Notes: generated by a model from the letters alone, not told the origin. 64,000 nucleotides of DNA from Selaginella moellendorffii (GCF_000143415.4 NW_003314330.1:496001-560000), one strand, 5' to 3'; counted from the stretch's first letter, positions 1 to 11,934 are shown. Made by a program: numbers and translations.

Positions 1-1
1 G

Positions 2-785
2 CAGCAGTTGGTACAATTGCTTGATGCTATGTGCTTACAATTGAATAATCAAACTCAATTGATGGCAATGTTCACAGCACGTGGTACAACTCTTCTTACT
101 CTTGGTGATAATCCTCGTGTTCGGCCAGAGTTCTTTCGCAGAAATCCTAGGGATGATGTGTACCATTGGTTCAATCACTTCACCATGATTGCCACATATT
201 ATTCTTGGGATGATGCTCAACGTTTGCGTGAGTTTCCCACGTGTCTCCAAGGGATGGCATTGCAATAGTACAATGGTCTGAGCACAGCCACTCGTGGGGA
301 TTGGAGTGTTCTCCCAGACATCTTCAAACGTGCCTTCGGACATGTCAACAATGGTGATGATGCCTTCCAACAATTGCATCATCTTCACCAAGGGCCATAT
401 GAGTCAGTGATGCAATTTGGCATTTGTTTCCGAAGTCTTTTGCTTCGTGCGGAGTCAAATATGTCGAAGCAGATCAAGCTAGGAATGTTGTGGCCAGCAT
501 TTCGTCAAAATCTTGTCAGACTTGTGCATGCACTTGCTCCTGCCACCCTTGACGATGCTCTTCACTTGGCACAATGTTATGAAACGTCACCTCTTCCACT
601 TCTTGCTGCCTGTCCTTCAGCTCCCCTTCCTATGGGTGATGGTCCTATTCCAATGGAGGTTGATGCTATTGTTGCTCGACCAAGGACAAGGGCGAGGATG
701 TGGTTGTGGCCATGATGTTCGCTGCTGGGCCTGTGATGAAGTTGGTCATACTTATCGGCGCTATCGGCGTTTTCCGGATTGGTGA
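2..785 (+). pseudogene. gypsy gag (capsid-like) with broken zinc knuckle
   Basis: The reading frame through 8-715 is a retrotransposon gag domain (RRNPRDDVYHWFNHF, then a helical region with YNG and a long leucine-rich tail). A TAG at 266-268 interrupts it. The zinc knuckle follows in another frame at 723-764; it reads C-x2-C-x4-H-x4-Y, so the fourth ligand cysteine is replaced by tyrosine. That single change, the internal stop and the frameshift make this a pseudogene. In an intact element this protein would form the capsid-like particle that packages the RNA. Confidence 0.85.
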
Positions 786-1038
786 CCTCCATTTCCTGGG
801 TGGAGACCTTAGCGTCAGCAATGTCATATTGGTGTTGCTGCAGTGGAAGGTTTGGACATTGAGATGCATCCAGGAAACGAGGAGTTGCACGAGTAATGGA
901 GGGACCTTGCGCGAATAAGTCAGTGACCCTTCCATCTTTCTTTTGGGAGTATCATCAAGGGTTCATTCGGTACCGGTTCATCCAGTGTTTACTTTCCAAG
1001 CTTGTTTTTATAACAAGAGGTCTCCTATTATTCTCTCT

Positions 1039-4000
1039 GTGTTGGTTGATACAGGTTCGAGTTTATTTTCTATTGCTTGACCTGTTGCCACATGTTGCCG
1101 TCTACACTTGCGTCGTGCAGCAGAACCAGTTTTCATTCTTTATAGCAACAGCCGTACACATGCATGTGCACGGGATGAGGCAAACCTAGTTGTGCGTGTG
1201 GGCGATCTCGAGCTTGAGTTGCAGTCATTACGGGTGGTGCCGAGTCAAGCTTTTGACCTCATTCTTGGTATAGATTTGTTGTAGCGCAATCATGCCAAAT
1301 GTGACTTTGAGGCTTCTCCCCCTTGTCTCATACTTCCTTATGTTACATCCATTCCTCTCACTTCCATACCACTTTGTCCCTATACTTCTACCTCTGCTTC
1401 CATTACTTTTGTTCCCCCACTATTTCCTCCTATGTTTTCATCTTGTTCTGCTCTTCCCTTTTCCGATCCCTCCGATAGTCTTTGTGTTGCAGCGGTTGAC
1501 TAGCTCATGAAAGAGTATTCTAATCTCTTTGAATTTGATCTATCGTCTGGGGCCAAAATTGCCACACATCATCCCATTCCAACCGAGGATGCTCGTCCAA
1601 TCAAGGTTCCTATTTGTTATGGGTCACCCAAGGAGATCAAGATTTTACATGCAAATGTCAAGGAGATGTTGGAGAAGGGTGTTATTTAGAAGTCGCAGGG
1701 TCCTTGGGCATGTGAACCTCATCTTGTGACGAAACCTGATGGGAGTATTCGTTTCTGCATCGACTATCATCCGTTAAACGAAGTGACGATCCCAGATGTG
1801 TACCCTCTTCCTCACACTGCTGATCTCTTGGATCGTTTGGGGCGAAGTCGTTGGTTCACCAAGCTAGATCTTGCTTCTGGGTACTAGCAAGTACTGATGG
1901 CCGAAGAAGATATTCCTAAGATTTCTTTTCATACCCTGTTTGGTTTGTATGAGTTCTTGGTGATGCCGTTTGGTTTGAACAATGCTCCAGCAACTTTCCA
2001 ACAGATGATGGACGAGGTTCTTTGTGATATGCCAGAGGTGACTGCTGACTTCATTGATGATATCTTGATTCACTTGGAAGGGACGTGGGAGGAGAATATT
2101 TGTGATGTGTGTAAAGTGTTGAATCGGCTACGGGACGTTGGTTTAAAGTTGAAGCGATCAAAATGCGTGTTTGGGTCCAAGGACACGACTTATCTTGGGT
2201 ACCTATTTCTCGTGAAGGTTTGCAAGTTGATCCTGACAAACTTGTGGCTGTTCTAAAGTTCCCTACTCCGAAGTGTGTGAATGATCTGTAGCACTTCCTG
2301 GGAAATATGCAGTATCTTGGTCGTTTTGTGGATCATCTTTCTGATCACCCTGCACCGTTGCTAAAGTCATCAACATCATCTTTCATTTGGTCTTCAGATT
2401 GTGAGCAGGCGTTTGTGGATCTCAAAAAGATGTTGACGACTCCTTTGGTTTTGGCATATCCTAACTACACTCGACCTTTTATTTTGCACGTAGATGCTTC
2501 TGATATTGGTCTTGGAGGTGTGTTACAAGAAAGCCCGAGTGTGCCTGGTCAGTGTCATCCCATTGCATATATAAGTCGTACGTTACAACCAATAGAGGTG
2601 AACTACTCCACGACAGAGAAGGAGTGTTTAGCGACAGTTTGGGGTTTCGAGAAACTTCATGCATATCTACATGGTTCTCGAACGTTACTTGAAGGTGACC
2701 ATACTGCCGTTACTTCATTATTGAAGCGGAAAAACCTAGTCAGTCGTACTGCTCTGTGGGCTTTGAAGCTTCAGATATATGATTTTAATGTTGTTCATCG
2801 CCCAGGGAGTTCTATGGCTGATGCTGATGCCCTTTCTCGAGCTCCTCTTCCTTCTCCACTCTCTTCTCATGTTTTTGACGAGCATGTTGTTCCAGTATCT
2901 GTGGATTTTCTAAACGAGGATTCTGTGCCGTCGGGGGTTGCTGTACTTGATATTCAGTGTCCACAAGGCGCAGAGCAAGATCTACCTTCTCTTGATGAGG
3001 TCCACGAGGCTCAAAAGATTGCATCACTTGCTGATGACTTGCTTTTCCGGCATTTACATTCTCAATATCACCTTGAAAATGGCCTTCTTTATTTTGTGGG
3101 GACGGATCTTGATGATCATTTACGGCTGGTGGTGCCTTTTGTCTTTATCCCATAGTTTCTCCATGCCTACCATGATTCTCTTGTTCTAGGTGGGCATATG
3201 GGACATCGTCATATGACCGAAAAGCTGCATAGGTCTTTCTATTAGTCGGAGATGCGACGTGATATTATCCAGTATGTGCGTAGCTGCGTTTGGTGCCAAG
3301 CTCGTAATACTCCCCCTCGTGCTGCAGAAAGACTATTGGAGTCAATTACAGTTTCCCGTCCGTTTGAGTTGGTGACGTTTGATCTTATGGGACCTTTTCC
3401 ATGGTCGACTGTTGGCAATGAGTATGTTATTATTGCTTTTGACTACTTAATTCGTTGGGTGGAAGTTGGTGCTCTTGCTAGCGCCTCTGCAACTGTTGTT
3501 AGATACTTCCTCCTCAATCGAGTGATGTTTCAGCATTCTTGTCTAGAGCGGATTCTTTCAGATAATGGTTCCGCATTTATGGCTGAGGCATTTCGTGTTT
3601 TGACGTCTCGGTTGGGAATACGCCACACTTTCACAAGTGCTTATCATCCACAATCAGACGGTCTAGTGGAACGGCTTGTTCGGACATGCAAAGGGATGAT
3701 TGCAAAGTATATGAACTTTCAACATTCGGATTGGGATGGTTATTTATTGTCTCTTCGGTATGTCTATGTCACAGGGGTGTAGAGTTTTATTGGTGCTTCA
3801 CCATATAAACTCCTATATGGTCATGATCCAATATTACCAACGGAGCTAGGTTTACCTTCGCAATTGCCATGAGCTCCCGATGCTAAGTCGTAGGATCAAT
3901 ATTTGACGAGCATTCTTCCACTTGTCCGAGTAGAGTCTATTGAACACTTAGGCCGCGTACAAATGGGACAACAACAGTGCTACAACTCCCATCATCATCC

Positions 4001-4310
4001 ACCTGTGGAGTACAAAGTGGATGATTTGGTGTTAGTCTGTTTTCCCCATTTTATGGTACGTGGTTTATTTAAAGGGCTCCTTGCGCAGTGAAAAGGACTG
4101 TATCGGGTGTTGCGGCAAGTTGAACCACAAGTTTATGAAGTTCGACATGACATCTAGCAGGCCGATCCTCCGGAGATTGTGCATATGCAACGGTTAAAAC
4201 GCTTCATACAAATGGATCATGAACAATTAATACCACCTACAGATCCACCGATGCCTTCTCTTGACGTTCCTCTAAATCTTGGCTTGTCTACAAAAGAACC
4301 CTAACAGCCT
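1039..4310 (+). pseudogene. gypsy pol: protease, RT, RNase H, integrase
   Basis: The protease carries the aspartic motif LVDTGSS at 1042-1062. Reverse transcriptase covers about 1560-2250, with VMPFGLNNAPATFQ and the catalytic FIDDIL (aspartates near 2053-2061). RNase H covers about 2455-2850 (LHVDASDIGLGGVL, YSTTEKECLA). Integrase covers about 3195-3870: H-H and CVWC zinc ligands, FDLMGPF (first D), SDNG (second D) and the E in SDGLVERL. A C-terminal tail resembling the usual post-integrase GPF region follows; no chromodomain is evident. Stops lie at 1078, 1282, 1501, 1687, 1885, 2289, 3153, 3243, 3780, 3870, 3891, 4089, 4155 and 4302. It once supplied all enzymes for copying and inserting the element. 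Confidence 0.92.
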
Positions 4311-4336
4311 TCCATTATTCCGAGAGGAGGGGATGA

Positions 4337-4633
4337 TGTGAGGGCTAAGTGTACAGCTACGATGCCGTATATTAATATTAGCGTAATAGGATTTTAATAG
4401 CCGTTGGATTGGTTTCAATCCGAACCTCTCACTCCTGTATATAAGTTAGGGTTTTTGAGTTAATTAATATGCATATTTTCTATATTCCCTTTCCATATTC
4501 TAAACACTCACATTTTCATATTATTTATTATTATTTTATTTGTATTAAATTAATGAGAAAACCTTTATTTCTTACCTTTATCTTTGTTTTTTCTTAGCGA
4601 GTCAAGTTCGATTCACTCTCGCGGTCGACCACA
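4337..4633 (+). repeat. probable 3' LTR of the gypsy element
   Basis: The LTR begins TGTGAGGGCTAAG directly after a purine tract (gagaggaggggatga) and contains a TATA-like ctgtatataag near 4433. I place its end at ...GACCACA (4633) because that gives TG...CA ends, but the other LTR is outside the window so the end is not proven. The same first 100 bases, diverged, appear at 59933-60028 in the second copy, which supports the left boundary. The LTR ends about 135 bp before the CP29 start codon. Confidence 0.55.
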
Positions 4634-4768
4634 AGATAAGCTGGAATTTGTAAGCCGTCGGATCGCTATCCCGCTCTGGTCTTGACGGTCAGGATCTCTC
4701 GAGCCAGGATACTCCAATCAAATCCCCTGTTTGTAGAGAAAGAGCGCACGCCCAGGAGGAGCATAGCT

Positions 4769-5740
4769 ATGGCGTCGGCTCTTGCTGCCTCGTCCTTCAC
4801 GGGCTGTGGCGTCCGCGATCTCGTGGGCTATGCCGCCGCCTCGTCGACATCACAGGTCGCGTCACGGAGCAGCGGCATTGTAGCGCGATTTGGACTCGGG
4901 AAGAAGAAGGGCACCAAGAAGGTGACCAAGAAATCCTCCTCGTCGGGCGGTGCAAATCGCCCGCTGTGGTTTCCGGGGGCGAAATGCCCAGACTACCTCG
5001 ACGGATCGCTGGTGGGCGACTATGGATTCGATCCACTTGGACTTGGTAAGCCCCCAACCTATCTCCAATTCGATGTGGATTCGCTGGATTCGAGCCTCGC
5101 CAAGAACATGCCTGGCGAGCTCCTGGGCGAGCGTGTCGAGGATCTGTCGACAATCCGGGCCACTCCCCTCCAGCCTTACACGGAGATCTTTGGACTCCAG
5201 AGGTTCCGCGAGTGCGAGCTCATCCATGGCCGCTGGGCAATGCTTGCGACCCTTGGCGCGATCGCGGTGGAGACTTTCACTGGCGTTACTTGGCAAGATG
5301 CTGGCAAGGTAAGCTCCTAGTCTCTATCCTCTTTCGTCATCGGATGATCATCTAATTGCTCCTGGACGGATGAAATGCAGGTGGAATTGGACCAAGGGCC
5401 CAGCTACTTTGGATTCTCTCTGCCATTCACCATCACCGCGCTGGTGTGGATCGAAGTCCTGGTGATTGGATTCATTGAATTCCAAAGAAACACGGAGCTC
5501 GATCCAGAGAAGCGGCTGTACCCTGGCGGGAGCTACTTTGATCCGCTTGGGCTGGCGGCGGATCCCGAGAGGAAGGAGGTGCTAAAGCTGGCGGAGATCA
5601 AGCACGCGAGGCTGGCGATGGTGGCGGCGTTTGGATTCGCTGTGCAGGCGGCAGCCACGGGCAAGGGGCCACTCGACAATTGGGTCACCCACTTGAGCGA
5701 TCCCCTTCACACCACCATCATCGACACCTTCTCCAAGTAG
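4769..5740 (+). CDS. LHCB4: chlorophyll a/b-binding protein CP29 (photosystem II minor antenna)
   Basis: Two exons, 4769-5308 and 5381-5740, joined in phase 0 across a 72-bp GT-AG intron, give 299 residues. The product binds chlorophyll and xanthophyll and links the major LHCII trimers to the photosystem II core in the thylakoid membrane. Seen in sequence: a Ser/Ala/Lys-rich plastid transit region, [27 protein letters not shown], the first-helix chlorophyll motif [13 protein letters not shown], the CP29-typical [14 protein letters not shown], and the third-helix motif [11 protein letters not shown] with the C-terminal [14 protein letters not shown]. The insert between the N-terminal region and helix 1 identifies CP29 rather than LHCII. 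The start ATG at 4769 fits the transit peptide. An AATAAA lies at 5750. Length is close to the usual plastid precursor. Confidence 0.96.
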
Positions 5741-5749
5741 AAATCTTTC

Positions 5750-5755
5750 AATAAA
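5750..5755 (+). promoter_or_regulatory. polyadenylation signal AATAAA of CP29 gene
   Basis: A canonical AATAAA lies 9 bases after the TAG stop codon of the CP29 gene. The convergent PPR gene ends at 5895, so the two 3' ends are only about 150 bp apart. Confidence 0.5.
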
Positions 5756-5894
5756 GAGTGAGAAAGAAGACTGGTATAGCTCGCTCTTCCTTTGGCTAAT
5801 CGAATCGACCAAGACCAATCAATCGAAAGGAAGATAAAAGAACGTTTGTGAAAAAGTTAACAATTATTAAACTTAATGCTTATATAATTAAATG

Positions 5895-7994
5895 CTAAGA
5901 AGATTTGAAATTATTTGTCAGGAAGAGCTTAGCAATTAGATCATGCCCGGCAGTGTCCCGGTGATCCAGCTTCATGAGAGATTGGAATGCATCGCGGGCG
6001 ATTTCTCGATTCCTCCACTTCCCACACGCACTCAGCAGTGTTCTCCACGTCACTGCATTGGGCTCGAATGGCATCGACCGGATCATCGCCACGGCCTCAC
6101 TGATGCGATTGGAGCGGCCCAGGAGATCGATCACGCAGTGGTAGTGCTCAATCCCAACCCGAATTCCACTACCAGCCAAGATCATTGCCTCGAAAATCTT
6201 CTTCCCTTGATCAACCAGCCCCATATGGTTGCACAGCGTGAGAATCGAAAGGAGGGTCACACTATCCGGCGCCAATCCCTCATCGTGCATCTGGAAGAAG
6301 AGCTCAAACGCGCGAATCACGTCGCCGTGGCGCGCATAGCCACCAATGAGTGCGTTCCACGTCACTGGATTCCTTTTGCACGAGTCAAAGATTCTCCTGG
6401 CATCTTTCAAGTCGCCGGCCTTTGCATAGCAGTCAACCAGGGCCGTCTCGAGCGCGTCGGCCCATTGACCACATTGACCGTGGATCATTCCTTGCCGGCA
6501 AGCTTCGCCATGGATCGATCGCAAAGGGCTTCTGGCAATGCTGCCACAGGCCTTGATCGCCGCGAGAAATATTGATTCGCGGAAGGTCTCTCCTCCTTGA
6601 TCCCCAAGTTCTTGGAGCTTCCAAAAGAGTTCCACTGCGATCTCTCCCTCGCTACTCTCAGCGTAACCCAGCAAGAGCGAGGTCCACAGCACAGCAGCGT
6701 CGTCGATGGAGCTTCCATGGATTGGAATTCGATCGAAGACACTCCGTGCATCGATCATACTCCCGCATTTGGAGTACATGTCGATCAAGCTGCTAGCTAG
6801 AAGCGAATCTATAAGTTCCACCCCTCCGCCACTCCTGCGGACGATCAGGGAGTGAACTGCGAGTCCTCGCTTGAGGCTATCGATCTTGACGTTCTTGGCT
6901 GAGATTTCCTGGTCGGCTTCTTTCACAGCAAGGCTCGAGCAGGCTCTTACGGCAGCAGCGAATGTGAGTCGATCCGGCGAGCACGTCATAAGCTCGAGTA
7001 GATCGAGAGCGCATTTTTCTTCGTGGTTTTGAGCGTAGGCCATAAGTAGCGCGTTCCAGGAGACGACATCGTGGCTGTGCATTCGATCGAAGATCCGGCG
7101 AGCGTCGATCAAGCTCCCACAGCTGGAGTACATGTCGATCAGTGTGCTAGCCAGGAAGAGATTGGAGCAGCAGTCCAAGCCGAAGTTGAGTGCTTTAGCA
7201 TGCAAAGCCATGCCAGTTTCCAAAAACTTACAAGTGCTCCGTCCTTCCTCATGAGACTCTCGTGCTACTCGAGCACAAGCCTTGAAACCAACCACAAAAG
7301 TTCGATCGTCAACCATGGACGATCTCTCTTGAGTGATTTTTGAGAAGAGATCCAGAGCAACTTGACTTTGAGAGCCCATGATGTAACCCAGAAGCAATAT
7401 GTTCCATGGATAAATCCCATGCGCTGGCATTTTTTCGAAAGCTCTCTTAGCATCCACTATAGAGCAAGAACTCTCGCGAGTAAGTGCATTGAGAAATGCA
7501 GTCCAAGTGACAAAATCTCGCTGAGGCATCTCGTCAAAAAGATTTTGTACCTGTTGTATACAATGCCCGGGCGCGGCAACTGCATTCATTATTGACCCCC
7601 ACGAAACTACACTCCTTTCCGGAATTTTCTCGAAAACAAGCAGCGCATTTTCAACGCTTCCATATTTTGCGCAAGCATTTAGAAGTTTGTTCCACGAGGA
7701 TACGTCTTTCTGTCCCATTCTAGTGAAAAAGTTCCAAACATCACACAAACACCCGTTCTGGGCATAAGCTTTGAGCATTATGTTCCACGAGAAGAGGTCG
7801 GGGTTTATGATCCCGTGGAAAACTTGGGCTGCATTTTGGATGCTCCCGCAGTTCCCGTACATTTCTATGAGCTTGTTAGCTAGGAACCTACTGTATTGGT
7901 ACTCTGTTTGCAGAATTTGCATGTGAATTCTTTTGCCAGTTTTTAGACTGTGGCATTGTTTGAGAGATTGAGCAAAATCACCTATAGATGGCAT
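5895..7994 (-). CDS. pentatricopeptide repeat protein, PLS class, no DYW domain
   Basis: A single uninterrupted exon gives 699 residues from the first ATG (7994). The open frame continues upstream to about 8072 only with non-ATG codons. The protein is almost entirely PPR repeats of the PLS pattern: repeated blocks such as LANKLIEMYGNCGSI, FSWNIMLKAYAQNG, DVVSWNALLMAYAQN, ASSLIDMYSKCGSM and VTWNALIGGYARHGDV. It ends with an E-type region (HYHCVIDLLGRSNRISEA, PFEPNAVTWRTLLSACG) and stops soon after, without a DYW deaminase. Such proteins bind specific organelle RNAs and act in editing, splicing or stability. Organelle import is expected, but the N-terminus gives no strong targeting signal by eye. 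Intronless structure is usual for this family. Confidence 0.95.
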   Translation of the reverse strand: MPSIGDFAQSLKQCHSLKTGKRIHMQILQTEYQYSRFLANKLIEMYGNCGSIQNAAQVFHGIINPDLFSWNIMLKAYAQNGCLCDVWNFFTRMGQKDVSSWNKLLNACAKYGSVENALLVFEKIPERSVVSWGSIMNAVAAPGHCIQQVQNLFDEMPQRDFVTWTAFLNALTRESSCSIVDAKRAFEKMPAHGIYPWNILLLGYIMGSQSQVALDLFSKITQERSSMVDDRTFVVGFKACARVARESHEEGRSTCKFLETGMALHAKALNFGLDCCSNLFLASTLIDMYSSCGSLIDARRIFDRMHSHDVVSWNALLMAYAQNHEEKCALDLLELMTCSPDRLTFAAAVRACSSLAVKEADQEISAKNVKIDSLKRGLAVHSLIVRRSGGGVELIDSLLASSLIDMYSKCGSMIDARSVFDRIPIHGSSIDDAAVLWTSLLLGYAESSEGEIAVELFWKLQELGDQGGETFRESIFLAAIKACGSIARSPLRSIHGEACRQGMIHGQCGQWADALETALVDCYAKAGDLKDARRIFDSCKRNPVTWNALIGGYARHGDVIRAFELFFQMHDEGLAPDSVTLLSILTLCNHMGLVDQGKKIFEAMILAGSGIRVGIEHYHCVIDLLGRSNRISEAVAMIRSMPFEPNAVTWRTLLSACGKWRNREIARDAFQSLMKLDHRDTAGHDLIAKLFLTNNFKSS

Positions 7995-8099
7995 TAGTGA
8001 GCTGACATGAAAGAATAATGAGGATTCACCATCATAAACAGCCTTGGTTAAAGTTTGGAGAGAAAAGATCAATCCCAGTAAGGCACAATCAAGAGTGTA

Positions 8100-11000
8100 A
8101 ATATAATCATAAAGAAAAAAATATTCAACATGTTTATTATTTTTTATGAATGTTTAAAAAATGTTAATATATTTATTATTTTCATATAAAATATAAAAAA
8201 AAACAGTTATTTAAATACATTGCACTTCATGGATAAAAACAAATGACTATAAAAATTTCAAAAAATGATTATGGACAATGAGTATTCATTTAATGATGAA
8301 AAGTAGATCTCAATTATAAAAAAATTCCAAATATCTAGCCTCACTGTTCATTTATATATTTAACATTTTGGAAATACTAATTTCATTTTATTTCAAATTT
8401 ATTTCCAAAATATATATATTTTAAAAAATTAAATTATAAATATAATTGAGAAAAAATATTATAAAGATTGAAAGCTTATCTAATATATTATCTTTAATGC
8501 ACTTTCTACTATTTCTAATTTTTGGCATTATAACAATATTCATTTCCTCTTCAATATAAAAACTTTCAATTTAAAATGTCATATATATCATTATGTTAAA
8601 CAAATAAAATTTATAAATCATGTAAAAAATTTAAACTTAAAATTATTTAACTCCTTCAATAAGTACAAATTTATTTTCCGAATGGATCTTTAACCACTCT
8701 ACTCAAACCATTCAAGTAATTTGCATGAAAATCTTTTCACATGAGATGCTATCATCTAAAAGACTAATGTATTCACCTCATATATAATACTAAATCATTA
8801 AATTATCATCTAGAATTTTACAAATGCTAAAACAAAAAATTATTTAATCATTTTGAAAAGAGAGTATAAAATTAAATTTTATAAAAAAATTATGGCTATG
8901 GATTTATATTGACTTAAATATAGTGAAAAGGTGAAATGCATTATTCAAAAGACTTGTTAAATTTAAAGTATTAAATTAATATGTTATTTTAAGGATAATA
9001 CAGATTTATTTTCAAAACTATTGGCATATAAATACTTTTTTTCCATTTTTTTCATATTTAAAGTCATACAAAAGCATTCATTATAGCTAAGTAATTTAAA
9101 TAAATGAATTATTTTTATACTTTAATCAATTTAATATGTTAATAAAATAGAATTTTAAATTTTTATGATATTAAATCTCAAAATATAATTTCCAAAAAAA
9201 TTATAAAAATGTTTTTAAAATGTTTTTCAAATATTACATGATTGTTAATCATAATTTAGCCATAGCAATAATTTCTTCGAATAAAATTATTGCATTAATA
9301 AGGTATCTGTGATGGTGATAACTATATTGTCAATAAATAAAGAAAAACAAAAAGTTTTAATTAATCTGTCAAAATTATAATAACTACTTAATTAATATTT
9401 TTGGTATTAAATATTCCTTTTGCCTGAGAAGATTGAATCACTTTTTTCTCTAAACTTTTTAAAATATATTGCATAGTTAACCTTTGTATATTAGTGAACA
9501 AAGTTTTTTGTCCTTGTGAGTGTACTTATCATTAAAATATAACCTTGTTTTATATTTGAAACTTATTCTTCTCCAATTAAATTGCATTATCGTACTCAAT
9601 TATTTGGTATAAGTTTTTAGAATATAAACACACTATAATAGTACTTTGAATTTTATGATAATTATTTTTTTCTACTTATTTAAAATTGTGGTTTTCATGA
9701 CAAAGCAGACAATGGTTGCTAGGCTTTAAAAGTTTAATGTTTATATGTAATAGCAATCCACACATACAGTTCCAAGAGGCTTAGTTTAGATTGTATTTAC
9801 TTAATGATTTTAAATTTGATACACTTATAGTAGCTAATTATAGTTCTTATCATATTTTTTAATTTATATTTTAATATAAAACTTAAAATTAAAATGTTCT
9901 TTTGATTAAATATATTTGATTTAGTTATTATCTATAATAATAAGAACAAAGGGGCCAAACCCCTGCATCCGTCCGATCCCGGGCCCAGGGCAACCTCGGA
10001 AGCCATGGTTCTCTGGAAGGGGAGTCCACCCCAAGCGTGGGCCAGGGTTGGTGGCCATGGTTAGCCAAAATATTGGCTCAATGTTGTGGCAGCTAATGGG
10101 CGGGATGCATGTGTGGTCGGGAAGAGAAGAGGGCATGGTGACAACACCATGCACTCCTAAGGCTCCATAGTTGCTCTACTTACTTGCGGTGCATAGCATT
10201 TGCTAGGTAAGTACTTGTAATATAATAAACTGCAAACTTGATTTTCTAATGCATGAGTGTCTTACTTTATAATTCAATATTGCAAAACCTATTTAACACT
10301 GGAAATGAAACAATGTTTGCCTTAATATATTTAAGTTTTATATTTCTGACATTCAATTATGTTGAGTAATATTAAAGTAAAAGTAATTATAAATGTAATT
10401 TTACATTAATATATAAAAGTATTTATCAATTTGAATTATAAAATAAATTTATTTTTGTAAATAAAATTGAATCTCATTTATAAGATCTTGTTAGTGTAAA
10501 CCACTCTTAATAATTACTAATAACATGTATTTAAAAATTAATATACTAAACGACATGATTCAACTTGACCAAGCATTAGATCTTTATATTTATATGAAGT
10601 AAATGAGATTTACTTCATCATTTTTTTCACCTATTATTTTAACATCATACCAAAATTCAGTTTTTCCTCTCCAATGTCTTTCAAATTCAATCCATAATTA
10701 TTTTCTATCTTTGATATTAATAACTTTTATTATAGTATCTTTATATTGACAATGTAGTTTTGAATTAAAACCCACTAAATTGTAAATATAAGCTTTATGA
10801 GTATTGGAAATAGAAAAACTTAAAAATACAGCTAAAAATAGATAAACCATTTTACAATTTTGTAATATTATATAATATTTAACAAGAAAAAACTTATTTT
10901 TTATATTTAGTAGAATATTTAACAAGACAAGTGTTTTTATTAAGAAATTCTGTATTTAAAAATAAGAAAATTAGCTTTAAGTTCTTGTTTCTTTTGAGAA

Positions 11001-11640
11001 TATTTTAAAAGAGTAGGATGTTTTAATGAGTGAAAATATTTTTTTATTTTCTCGAGGTATAGTCGATATCCCTAATATGTCTTGATATTCTGATATATTT
11101 TACCATCTAACGGATTTAGATTTTTTTTAAAATAAATTCTAAAACATGTTTACTTTCTTAAATAAGAGTTACATCCTTACAATTTATATTTTGCCTTGGT
11201 CTTACAATTTATATTTTGGTTTTGATGGCTTTGTTCATCTCTTACAGGATCAAATATGAAACACCATGGATCCAGTTCTAAATTGCTACATAGTGTACTT
11301 TTAGAGCTTTAAATTATCAAAAGACCACCATCTCCACTTTTTATATGCCCACTGTTTGGTTTTCTATTTTTTAATTTAGTTTTGTGTTAAGTGTTGCTCT
11401 ATTCTTTTGAATTATAATATATATTCCTTCCATTTCAATTTCAAAATGCATTTAATAATGTCAAGAATGGTGCACCAAAAATAGTCCTATTAGCCTAATC
11501 CCACATTAAAGCCTCCTCTTGCCTCCATGAAATAAAGTGCCACCATGGAAGAGATAGAGAGGGTGGGGACAGGGAGTATCTCAAACATTAAGAGTTGAAG
11601 GTAAAGATTACCCTCAAGGGGAAAAGGAATATCCTGTTTT
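8100..11640. other. AT-rich intergenic DNA, no gene seen
   Basis: About 3.5 kb of very AT-rich sequence with many stop codons in all frames and no protein or RNA gene I can recognise. The only departure is a GC-rich island at about 9950-10170, entered separately. Low-complexity A/T runs are common. Confidence 0.7.
9950..10170. other. GC-rich island inside AT-rich desert, unclassified
   Basis: About 220 bases of clearly GC-rich sequence (gatcccgggcccagggc, two ggccatgg palindromes at about 10051, tggtgacaacaccatgc inverted repeat near 10136) sit in surroundings that are strongly AT-rich on both sides. No coding frame of note is present. It looks like an inserted repeat fragment, but I could not assign it to a family or see target duplications. 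Confidence 0.4.
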
Positions 11641-11682
11641 ACCAACTTATATTCCCTGCAACATTGTTGATTATCTCACACA

Positions 11683-11934
11683 ATGGCAGAAAACGTCTCC
11701 CATATCCGGCTGCTGGATTTAATGGACAAATCTGATCATAGCCCCCTGGCCTTTCGACTACAAACTACAGAGGCTTACCTTTGTATGACTGAGGACAGCC
11801 GCAAGGGACGAGGCAGGACAACACTGATGCCAACGAGATTGGACGAAATGGTTATGGCAATTGTCATAGCTACATATTTTAACGGGCTACAGCAATTATC
11901 ACATATACATATTTCATCGGACTTTTGTAAATAA
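11683..11934 (+). pseudogene. possible LINE endonuclease remnant
   Basis: The frame at 11683-11934 contains HIRLLDLMDKSDHSPLAFRL. The SDHSPL segment with preceding hydrophobic strand resembles the last catalytic motif of APE-type endonucleases of LINE elements. Nothing else of a LINE (reverse transcriptase, poly(A) tail) is visible nearby, so the similarity could be chance. Confidence 0.2.

Larger units (their letters stand above)
1..4633 (+). mobile_element. Ty3/gypsy LTR retrotransposon, decayed, 5' end outside window
   Basis: Domains appear in the order gag, zinc knuckle, protease, reverse transcriptase, RNase H, integrase, which is the Ty3/gypsy order. The window opens inside gag, so the 5' LTR and primer-binding site are not visible. 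A purine-rich tract (about 4321-4336) and a probable 3' LTR close the element. The frame is kept over long stretches (frame of position 1 from about 1039 to 2206, frame of position 3 from about 2210 to 4310) but is interrupted by about 15 stop codons, 11 of them TAG. There is a frameshift between gag and the zinc knuckle and a one-base loss near 2206. It cannot encode functional proteins. A more decayed relative lies at 57635-60028. Confidence 0.95.

Noticed and set aside
7995-8072. N-terminal extension of the PPR protein to 8072
   Set aside because: The codon at 8072 is TTG, not ATG, and no in-frame ATG follows until 7994, so I start there.
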